Assembly: GCA_019745325.1 (NCBI GenBank)
Contig: JAIETK010000010.1
Location: 1 to 64,000, forward strand
DNA from: Nitrosomonas sp.
GTDB taxonomy: Bacteria > Pseudomonadota > Gammaproteobacteria > Burkholderiales > Nitrosomonadaceae
Direction of reading: 5' to 3'
DNA: 64,000 nucleotides
Shown here: positions 57,464 through 64,000 of the stretch, one piece after another
How positions within the stretch are numbered: position 1 is the stretch's first letter
How the letters are laid out: each line of letters opens with the position of its first letter
The notes under the pieces: model-generated
The model's input: only the letters and a program-made list of their open reading frames with translations
Told to the model about the DNA's origin: nothing
The model's database searches: none
Translations under genes and position numbers: made by a program

Positions 57464-59821
57464 TTAATCGGACGGCGGGTTGCGAGCAGGGAGATTTTTC
57501 AGCAATTCAACGATTTGCCGCGATTGCGATTCATAGTTATCGGCATCCGCCGGTTTGCCGAGTTGCCGTGCGACATTGCCCATGCTGTTCAATGAAACCG
57601 ACAAATCGCGCAGCGCCTGCGGCGTTTCGCCGAGCTGTCGCAGCAACTGGCGGTCAATGGCGAGCGATTCGCCGAAATAGCTTTGCGCATCCTCGAGCTG
57701 ACCGAGCTCTTGCGCAACATTGCCCATTTTGCTCAATGAAACCGACACATCGCGCAGCGCCTGGGGTGTTTCGCCGTGCTGCTGCAGCAATTGGCGGGCA
57801 ATCGTGAGCGATTCGCCGGAATAGCCTTGCGCGTCTTCGAACTGCCCGAGCTCGCGCGCGACATCGCCCATGTTGTTCAATGAAATCGATAAATCGCGCA
57901 GCGCCTGCGGTGTTTCGCCGAGCTGTTGCAGCAATTGGCGGCGGATGACGAGGGATTCGCCGAAATACCCTTGCGCGTCTTCGAACTGCCCGAGCTCGCG
58001 CGCGACATTGCCGATCTTTTCCAATGAAATCGACAGATCGCGCAGCGCCTGGGGTGTTTCGCCGAGCTGTTGCAGCAATTGGCGGCGGATGGCGAGCGAT
58101 TCGTCGTAATAGCCTTGCGCGGCTTCGAGCTGGCCGAGTTCCCGCGCGACATTGCCCATGTTGTCCAATGAAATCGATAAATCGCGCAGTGCCTGGGGTG
58201 TTTCGCCGAGCTGTTGCAGTAATTGGCGGTCAATGGTGAGTGATTCGCCGTAATAGCCTTGCGCGGCTTCGAGCTGACCGAGCTTGCGCGCGACATCGCC
58301 CATGTTGTCCAATGAAATCGATAAATCGCGCAGCGCCTGGGGTGTTTCGCCGAGCTGTTGCAGTAATTGGCGGTCAATGGTGAGCGATTCGCCGAAATAG
58401 CTTTGCGCATCCTCGAGCTGACCGAGTTCCCGCGCAACATTGCCCATTTTGCTCAATGAAACCGACACATCGCGCAGCGCCTGCGGCGTTTCGCCGAGCT
58501 GCTGCAGCAATTGGCGGGCAATCGTGAGCGATTCGCCGAAATAGCTTTGCGCATCCTCGAGCTGCCCGAGTTCCCGCGCGACATCGCCCATGTTGTTCAA
58601 TGAAATCGATAAATCGCGCAGCGCCTGCGGTGTTTCGCCGAGCTGTTGCAGCAATTGGCGGCGGATGACGAGGGATTCGCCGAAATACCCTTGCGCGTCT
58701 TCGAACTGCCCGAGCTCGCGCGCGACATTGCCGATCTTTTCCAATGAAATCGACAGATCGCGCAGCGCCTGGGGTGTTTCGCCGAGCTGTTGCAGCAATT
58801 GGCGGCGGATGGCGAGCGATTCGTCGTAATAGCCTTGCGCGGCTTCGAGCTGGCCGAGTTCCCGCGCGACATTGCCCATGTTGTCCAATGAAATCGATAA
58901 ATCGCGCAGTGCCTGGGGTGTTTCGCCGAGCTGTTGCAGTAATTGGCGGTCAATGGTGAGTGATTCGCCGTAATAGCCTTGCGCGGCTTCGAGCTGACCG
59001 AGCTTGCGCGCGACATCGCCCATGTTGTCCAATGAAATCGATACATCGCGCAGCGCTTGCGGCGGGTCTTCTGTCGCGATCATTAATTGCCGCGCCAGTT
59101 CCAGCGCGGCGGCGGCAATGTGTTGCGCCTGCGCGAGGCGGCCGCGCAGCAAACATGCTTCAAAAGCTCTGTCCGCAGCCAGGAGCATGCCGCGATCGAC
59201 CGTGTCTTTTACCCGCTGCCACTCGTCGATCAGTTGTTGATCGGCAGCGGAAAGCGGGGTTGCCGCTTGGTCCGCCGCCGGTTGATCACGATTTGGTGAT
59301 GTCGTTTCGTCTACAGGAGCGCGCCAGTTTTGGGTTTCCACGGTGACATCGCGGATCGCCCATAAATCGGGCGCGAGTTCGCGGAAAGATTGTTTCTCGG
59401 CTGCCGGTAGCACGATAATCAGTGCATGGTTTTGCTGGCGCAGTGTTTCGCGGTTTTCGTTCAAGCGCCGGTAGAATTTCCGGCGTGTTTCAGGCCAGTG
59501 ATCTTCGTGATCGGTATGCGTGAGATTCAACCATACCGGCGCTTTGGCCAAAGTGTGGCCGATGTTCTGGCCGAGCATTGCGGGCAATGCGTCGTTCAGC
59601 AGTTGCGCGGGCGATTCGAGCCGTACTTGATTCAATCCGGAAACGCGCAAGCGGTAGAACTGTTCCAAACGCGTGCGGAATAGTTCGACGATTGGCGCAT
59701 GCTGGCTGAAAATCAAAATCAGACTGAAATCATCCGACCAGCGCAAATGATTGAGCAGACGCTGCCACTGCTGCTCGCCTTCCGGCGTCAGTTGAATGGA
59801 TGCGGTCGGTTCACGGGGCAT
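57464..59821 (-). CDS. TPR-repeat protein with NTPase-like N-terminal domain
   Basis: A 785-aa protein. Residues 1-170 look like a degenerate P-loop NTPase fold: hydrophobic strand FSLILIFSQHAP where Walker A would be (no GKT/S), then APVWLNLTHTD and ALIIVLPAAEKQSF. After a Pro/Thr-rich linker (170-195) and a helical segment, ten near-identical 48-residue repeats fill 252-732, each of the form LGETPQALRDLSISLDNMGN then VARELGQLEAAQGYYDESLA; a divergent eleventh closes the protein. These are TPR-type helical pairs. Units 1-5 and 6-10 form a two-fold super-repeat. The start overlaps the upstream ATPase gene by 11 bp, so the two form one operon. Probably a binding or sensing partner of the ATPase. 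Confidence 0.85.
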   Translation of the reverse strand: MPREPTASIQLTPEGEQQWQRLLNHLRWSDDFSLILIFSQHAPIVELFRTRLEQFYRLRVSGLNQVRLESPAQLLNDALPAMLGQNIGHTLAKAPVWLNLTHTDHEDHWPETRRKFYRRLNENRETLRQQNHALIIVLPAAEKQSFRELAPDLWAIRDVTVETQNWRAPVDETTSPNRDQPAADQAATPLSAADQQLIDEWQRVKDTVDRGMLLAADRAFEACLLRGRLAQAQHIAAAALELARQLMIATEDPPQALRDVSISLDNMGDVARKLGQLEAAQGYYGESLTIDRQLLQQLGETPQALRDLSISLDNMGNVARELGQLEAAQGYYDESLAIRRQLLQQLGETPQALRDLSISLEKIGNVARELGQFEDAQGYFGESLVIRRQLLQQLGETPQALRDLSISLNNMGDVARELGQLEDAQSYFGESLTIARQLLQQLGETPQALRDVSVSLSKMGNVARELGQLEDAQSYFGESLTIDRQLLQQLGETPQALRDLSISLDNMGDVARKLGQLEAAQGYYGESLTIDRQLLQQLGETPQALRDLSISLDNMGNVARELGQLEAAQGYYDESLAIRRQLLQQLGETPQALRDLSISLEKIGNVARELGQFEDAQGYFGESLVIRRQLLQQLGETPQALRDLSISLNNMGDVARELGQFEDAQGYSGESLTIARQLLQQHGETPQALRDVSVSLSKMGNVAQELGQLEDAQSYFGESLAIDRQLLRQLGETPQALRDLSVSLNSMGNVARQLGKPADADNYESQSRQIVELLKNLPARNPPSD
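57855..58323 (-). repeat. Perfect 469-bp repeat inside the TPR gene (copy 1)
   Basis: This block is identical base for base to 58575-59043. The offset is 720 bp, exactly five 144-bp units, so the frame is kept. Just outside the block the two copies differ within a few bases. Confidence 0.95.
58575..59043 (-). repeat. Perfect 469-bp repeat inside the TPR gene (copy 2)
   Basis: Second member of the identical pair described at 57855-58323. Repeats of this length and identity could mislead short-read assembly and also promote unequal recombination in the cell. Confidence 0.95.
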
Positions 59822-61160
59822 CGTCCGATGACCGCAAGAGCTTGATCAGTACCGGATGCACGTCGTACCAAGGTTCGCCGTTGAGGTAATTCATGATCAT
59901 ATTGGCGTCGAGGAACCGGGTTAAGGTCGGGAGATCGTCCATGCCGTCCAGGGCATGATGTTTACTGTGATGGATTTTTTCCAGGTATTTTTTATCTTGT
60001 TCCGGAATCGGTTGAAATTCATTGGTAAGTTGCATAATCGCACGGTTCAGCATGTCGTCGCTCACGGCGGTGGGTTTGGTCTCTTGACTGACAGTGCGCG
60101 CGGCGCTCAACCCCAGCAAGCCTTCGCGCATCAGCCGGAAGTAATCCCGGATATCGCCGCCCGATTCTTTTGCAAGCCGGAACAATTGCGTTTGCGTATA
60201 AAATTGCCGCCAATCGGGGTAACGCCGTTCAATGATTTCTTGCATGATGGCCAATCCTGCGGAATCTTCCGTGCCGTCTTTTTTGCGCACGTGGATGTTG
60301 GGCCAGATGCAGACCGGGTTGCCGCCGAGATTGCGGGCGATGTTGGGCGCGCGCGGAATGAGAAACGGCGGGACGGTGTAAACAACATGCAGACCCGGCA
60401 ACGCCAGATTTGCTGCCTGCCCGGAAAATAATTCGACGATACTGTCGTACACCGACCGCGCATCGTCGCCGACACCGCGAATTTGCTCCAGGGAATCGAC
60501 CAGCAAGACGATTTTTTTATTGGCATCGCCTTTTTGCAGTCTTTTGACTAAATCGAGAATATACGCCTGCGCATTCTGCACCAATCCATCCAGGTTGCCG
60601 CGCAGCTTTTCTTGGACTTGCCGCTTGAAACTGGCGTCGCGTTGCAAGCGCATGCCAACTTTGGCAGTAACCATATCCAAGTCACTTTCGATTTCAATTT
60701 GCTCAAGTTCAACCTGGGTTTCCGTCAGGAAATCCCAAAAACGCGATAGTGGCGAATCTTTGATTGATTCAATGCCGAATTCGCTTTTTGTCCGGTCGGC
60801 CAGGGCGGCGATTAGCGACAGCAGAAAATCCGCTAACTCCAATGGCTTGGTCATCAGGACATATTGCTGCATATTGGTCAGGATGACGATATGCCCCTGG
60901 TTTTCCAGCAGATGTTTCAAACGCAGTAATTCCGTGCTTTTGCCATTGCCGCGAAAACCGGTCAGTAAATTGACGCTCTCCGATACGGCGAAATCAATCC
61001 GTTGCGATAATTGCAAGATAGGATCGGCGGCCGGGTTTTGCTGCAGAATCGGCACATAGAGAGGATCACCGGACTCCAACGGCTTACTGTTTTGCAGTGC
61101 GTTATGAAAAGCTTTCAGTTCCGGTAAAAGCTCATCGATCGGATTCATGGTTTTGCTCAC
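59811..61160 (-). CDS. P-loop NTPase (AAA/STAND-like), partner of the TPR protein
   Basis: A 449-aa ATPase with Walker A GFRGNGKST at 68-76 and Walker B IVLLVDSLEQ at 217-226. The region between is helical and charged; the C-terminal third has a winged-helix-like stretch (LFRLAKESGGDIRDYFRLMR), as in AAA and STAND proteins that clamp or switch on ATP binding. No nuclease or protease domain is evident. Start GTG 61160 or ATG 61148. It is the first gene of a two-gene operon with the TPR protein. The architecture suggests a conflict or signalling system, which is inference. Confidence 0.82.
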   Translation of the reverse strand: MSKTMNPIDELLPELKAFHNALQNSKPLESGDPLYVPILQQNPAADPILQLSQRIDFAVSESVNLLTGFRGNGKSTELLRLKHLLENQGHIVILTNMQQYVLMTKPLELADFLLSLIAALADRTKSEFGIESIKDSPLSRFWDFLTETQVELEQIEIESDLDMVTAKVGMRLQRDASFKRQVQEKLRGNLDGLVQNAQAYILDLVKRLQKGDANKKIVLLVDSLEQIRGVGDDARSVYDSIVELFSGQAANLALPGLHVVYTVPPFLIPRAPNIARNLGGNPVCIWPNIHVRKKDGTEDSAGLAIMQEIIERRYPDWRQFYTQTQLFRLAKESGGDIRDYFRLMREGLLGLSAARTVSQETKPTAVSDDMLNRAIMQLTNEFQPIPEQDKKYLEKIHHSKHHALDGMDDLPTLTRFLDANMIMNYLNGEPWYDVHPVLIKLLRSSDDAP

Positions 61161-61258
61161 TCAAGTTTGACGATCAGCATATGTTACTGAATTTTAATAG
61201 AGTTAAATGCAGAAAATAAGCTTGATTCAGATAGTCAATGAAAGTAATCGAATCTGTC

Positions 61259-63085
61259 TTATTGCACCACAATCTCAATCAACACCTCGTTCGGATTCAC
61301 CGATTCGCCTTTGATCACGTGTACGGCTTTGACGGTGCCGCTGATCGGGGCGGTAATTTCGGTTTCCATTTTCATCGCTTCGGTGATCAGAACCGGTTGA
61401 CCGGCGGTGACTTTCTGATCGACCTTGACGAGCACATCCAGGATGTTGCACGGCATGCTGACGACGACGTCGCCTTCGCTGGAAGGGCTGCGGCGTTTGC
61501 TGCCGATGGTGCTTTTGACGGCGCCTTGGGTGCCGCCATCGAGCACGATTTCATCGAGCGTTTCGACGACGATTTCTTCTGGCATGCCGTCGACCATGAA
61601 ATAAAAATGCCGCAGCGTGTCATTCTTGGGGCCGGTACCGGTAACTTTGACATGATACGACTCGCCGTGCAGCGCCACGTTGAATTCGGTCGGCGCTGTC
61701 TGCACGCCGCTGGATGCGGTTGTCGCTACCTCTAACGGTTCGGGAACCAAATGCCCGGTCGAACGCAGTTCCAGGAATTGTTTGCCGACTTCGGGGAACA
61801 TCGCGTAACTCAACACGTCTTCGTCGTTCGACGCCAAATGTCCGATTTCGCGGCGCAGGTTTTCGAATTCCGGTTTCAGCAGGTCGGCGGGGCGGCAGTC
61901 GATGATGTCCTCCTTACCGATCGCGCGTTTTTGCAGTTTGGCATCGATCGGAGCGGGTGCTTTACCGTAGCCGCCTTGGAGATAGCGTTTGACTTCATTG
62001 GTGATGGTTTCGTAACGCTTGCCGGTGAGCACGTTCAATACTGCTTGGGTGCCGACGATTTGCGAAGTCGGCGTGACCAGCGGCGGATAGCCCAGGTCTT
62101 TACGCACGCGCGGAATCTCGGCGTAGACTTCGTTGATCCGATCCAACGCGTTGCGTTCCTGCAATTGGTTGGCGAGATTCGAGATCATGCCGCCGGGAAC
62201 CTGAAACACATGCACGCGGGTGTCGACGCCGGTGAATTCACTCTCGAAACGGTGGTATTTCTTGCGCACTTGCGCGAAGTAATCGTTGACCTCTTGCAGC
62301 TTTTGCGGATCCAGACCGGTGTCATGAATTGTGCCTTGCAGCGCCATCACCAGGCTTTCAGTCGGGGGGTGGCTGGTGCCGCCCGACCACGACGACAACG
62401 CTGTGTCGATATGGCGGCAACCGGCTTCGATGGCTTTGAGCTGGCACATTTCCGCTAATCCGGCGGTGGCGTGCGAATGCAAGTGGATCGGCAGATCAAC
62501 GGTGTCTTTCAAGGCTTTGACCAGTTCACTGGTCGCATACGGCGTCAATAATCCCGCCATGTCTTTGATCGCAATCGAGTCGCAGCCCAGCGCGGCCAAA
62601 TCCTTGGCCAGCGCAATGAAACTGGCGGTATCGTGCACCGGGCTGGTGGTGTAGCAAATCGTGCCCTGCGCATGCTTGCCGGCTTCCTTGGCGGCTTCGA
62701 TGGCGGTTTTGAGATTGCGCACGTCGTTGAGCGCGTCGAAAATGCGGAACACATCCATGCCGTTGGCGGCGGCGCGTTTGACGAATGCGCGCACGACATC
62801 GTCGGAATAATGCCGGTAACCGAGCAGGTTCTGGCCGCGCAGCAGCATTTGCAATGGTGTCTTCGGCAAAGCGGCTTTGAGTTTGCTCAGGCGTTCCCAC
62901 GGATCTTCCTTGAGAAACCGCAAACAAGCGTCGAATGTCGCGCCGCCCCAGCATTCCAGCGACCAGTAGCCGATTGCATCAAGCATCGCGCAGGCCGGCA
63001 GCATGTCTTCGGTGCGCATGCGGGTGGCGATGAGGGATTGGTGCGCGTCGCGCAAAATGACATCAGTGATATGAACTTTTTGCAT
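61259..63085 (-). CDS. pycB: Pyruvate carboxylase subunit B / oxaloacetate decarboxylase alpha-type
   Basis: A 608-aa biotin-dependent carboxyltransferase. The N-terminal TIM barrel begins ITDVILRDAHQSLIATRM (metal Asp), with the carboxylated Lys in SIAIKDMAGLL and metal His pair in HLHSHATAG. The C-terminal biotinyl domain has EAMKMETE with biotinyl Lys about residue 572. The adjacent biotin carboxylase gene and the absence of sodium-pump beta and gamma subunits favour the two-subunit pyruvate carboxylase, making oxaloacetate anaplerotically in an autotroph-like metabolism. GGAAAG precedes the ATG. Confidence 0.88.
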   Translation of the reverse strand: MQKVHITDVILRDAHQSLIATRMRTEDMLPACAMLDAIGYWSLECWGGATFDACLRFLKEDPWERLSKLKAALPKTPLQMLLRGQNLLGYRHYSDDVVRAFVKRAAANGMDVFRIFDALNDVRNLKTAIEAAKEAGKHAQGTICYTTSPVHDTASFIALAKDLAALGCDSIAIKDMAGLLTPYATSELVKALKDTVDLPIHLHSHATAGLAEMCQLKAIEAGCRHIDTALSSWSGGTSHPPTESLVMALQGTIHDTGLDPQKLQEVNDYFAQVRKKYHRFESEFTGVDTRVHVFQVPGGMISNLANQLQERNALDRINEVYAEIPRVRKDLGYPPLVTPTSQIVGTQAVLNVLTGKRYETITNEVKRYLQGGYGKAPAPIDAKLQKRAIGKEDIIDCRPADLLKPEFENLRREIGHLASNDEDVLSYAMFPEVGKQFLELRSTGHLVPEPLEVATTASSGVQTAPTEFNVALHGESYHVKVTGTGPKNDTLRHFYFMVDGMPEEIVVETLDEIVLDGGTQGAVKSTIGSKRRSPSSEGDVVVSMPCNILDVLVKVDQKVTAGQPVLITEAMKMETEITAPISGTVKAVHVIKGESVNPNEVLIEIVVQ

Positions 63086-63116
63086 GAACTTTCCTTTGTT
63101 ATCCGTTTATCCGCGG

Positions 63117-64000
63117 CTATAAGCCGGTATGCGACGCGACCACCGCGGCGATCACGCTGGCCAGCACTTCCGGCCGGGGCTTATCGGAATAATTGATCAG
63201 ATTCGGGTTTTGTTCGACAAAACCGGTATTGAATCGGCCGCTGCGGAATTGCGGGTGTTTTAGAATTTTCAAATAATACGGAATCGTGGTTTTGATGCCG
63301 AACAAACCCATGTCGCGCAACGTGCGCTGACCGCGCTTGATGACATCTTCCCAGGTCAAAGCGCTGACGATGACCTTGGCGACCATCGAATCGTAAAACG
63401 GCGGAATCTCGTAGCCGGTGTAAATCGCGGTATCGGTGCGCACGCCCGGGCCGCCCGGTGCATAGTAGCGCGAGATGCGGCCGAAACTCGGCAGAAAATT
63501 GTTTTTCGGGTCTTCGGCGTTGACGCGGAATTGAATGGCAAAGCCGCGCCGCACGATTTCGTCTTGCTTGAAGCGTAGCGGCAAGCCGGCAGCGACGCGG
63601 ATTTGCTCCTCGACGATGTCGACGCCGGTGATGGTTTCGGTGATGGTATGTTCGACCTGCACGCGCGTGTTCATTTCCATGAAGTAAAACCGGTCGTTGT
63701 CGTCGAGCAGAAACTCCACAGTGCCTGCGTTGGTGTAACCGACCGATTTTGCCGCGATCACCGCCAGGCCGCCGATGTACTGGCGTTGTGCTTCATCCAG
63801 TTGCGGTGACGGCGCGATCTCGATGAGTTTCTGGTTGCGGCGCTGGATCGAACAATCGCGCTCGTACAGGTGAATCACGTTGCCGTGATGATCGGCGAGC
63901 ACTTGCACTTCGATATGCTTCGGATTGACGATGCATTTCTCCAGAAACACATTGGCGCTGCCGAAGGCTTTGGTCGCTTCGGAAATCACCCGGTCGTAAT
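63117..64000 (-). CDS. pycA: Biotin carboxylase subunit, 3' part (cut by window end)
   Basis: The C-terminal 293 codons of an ATP-grasp biotin carboxylase; the frame stays open through base 64000 (YDRVISEATKAF), so the N-terminal part is outside. Seen are HIEVQVLADHHGN, the RDCSIQRRNQKLIE loop, EFLLDDNDRFYFMEMNTRVQ with Mg-ATP Glu residues, and the VEHTITE segment. It carboxylates biotin on PycB using bicarbonate and ATP. It lies 31 bp upstream of pycB in the same operon. A role in acetyl-CoA carboxylase is possible by sequence, but the pycB neighbour argues for pyruvate carboxylase. Confidence 0.88.
   Translation of the reverse strand, partial: YDRVISEATKAFGSANVFLEKCIVNPKHIEVQVLADHHGNVIHLYERDCSIQRRNQKLIEIAPSPQLDEAQRQYIGGLAVIAAKSVGYTNAGTVEFLLDDNDRFYFMEMNTRVQVEHTITETITGVDIVEEQIRVAAGLPLRFKQDEIVRRGFAIQFRVNAEDPKNNFLPSFGRISRYYAPGGPGVRTDTAIYTGYEIPPFYDSMVAKVIVSALTWEDVIKRGQRTLRDMGLFGIKTTIPYYLKILKHPQFRSGRFNTGFVEQNPNLINYSDKPRPEVLASVIAAVVASHTGL

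Noticed and set aside
57870..58959. Plus-strand open frames with identical translations in the TPR region
   Set aside because: They are antisense shadows of the 144-bp repeat; their identity merely reflects the DNA duplication.
57464..59821. A CRISPR-like or satellite array suggested by regular 144-bp periodicity
   Set aside because: The period is in frame with a continuous protein and units are full coding repeats without unique spacers.

Overview
The window looks like chromosomal DNA of a betaproteobacterium, most plausibly a member of the Nitrosomonadaceae (Nitrosomonas-like). The support is indirect: a complete norCBQD nitric-oxide-reductase cluster, an alaA-hom-thrC neighbourhood, a carAB-greA / rlmE-ftsH-folP-glmM block, a two-subunit pyruvate carboxylase, a PEP-CTERM protein and moderate GC content. 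No ammonia-oxidation gene is present, so the genus is an inference. Bases 1-13 match the 3' end of the Illumina adapter, so the window starts at an assembly contig edge.

Layout. 1-3.3 kb: tail of an acidic protein, the DEAD-box helicase rhlE and the aminotransferase alaA. 3.4-8.1 kb (minus strand): norD, norQ, norB, norC, lying between alaA and its usual partners hom and thrC (8.4-11.2 kb). 11.3-12.9 kb: a small AT-richer accessory islet with a GIY-YIG-like protein, a DUF2971 fragment and a VapBC-type toxin-antitoxin pair. 13.0-16.1 kb (minus): two multihaem cytochromes c and a histone-deacetylase-family hydrolase. 16.2-23 kb: a membrane coiled-coil protein, then a minus-strand cation/stress group (P-type ATPase, four-domain universal stress protein, Na+/Ca2+-exchanger-like protein). 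23.6-31.8 kb: envelope and redox housekeeping (YiiX-like peptidase, BT1/MFS transporter, DegS-like protease, NIF3, MltA, DsbC, UbiH-like hydroxylase).

32.0-37.5 kb is the macromolecular-synthesis region (tRNA-CAT, rpsU, yqeY, dnaG, rpoD, a second tRNA-CAT). 37.8-45.6 kb carries rlmE, ftsH, folP, glmM, an orphan pstS with a well-formed Pho box, and cysG. 45.7-51.1 kb holds yhbY (+) converging on carA-carB-greA (-). 51.4-57.4 kb is more accessory: a PH-domain protein, a PAS-GAF-GGDEF-EAL gene broken by a one-base frameshift, a PEP-CTERM protein, a secreted DUF3047-like protein and a phytol/dolichol-kinase-like membrane protein. 57.5-61.2 kb holds a two-gene P-loop NTPase plus TPR-repeat system with near-identical repeats, the best candidate for an undescribed system. 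The window ends in pycB and a truncated pycA.

Two structural themes stand out. First, a family of about 150-bp elements with 20-bp terminal inverted repeats, usually bounded by TA, occurs seven times, nearly always just 3' of a gene or terminator or just 5' of a start; an eighth short hairpin shares its ends. Second, the TPR gene contains a perfect 469-bp duplication at a 720-bp offset, equal to five 48-residue repeat units, which implies recent expansion or homogenisation.
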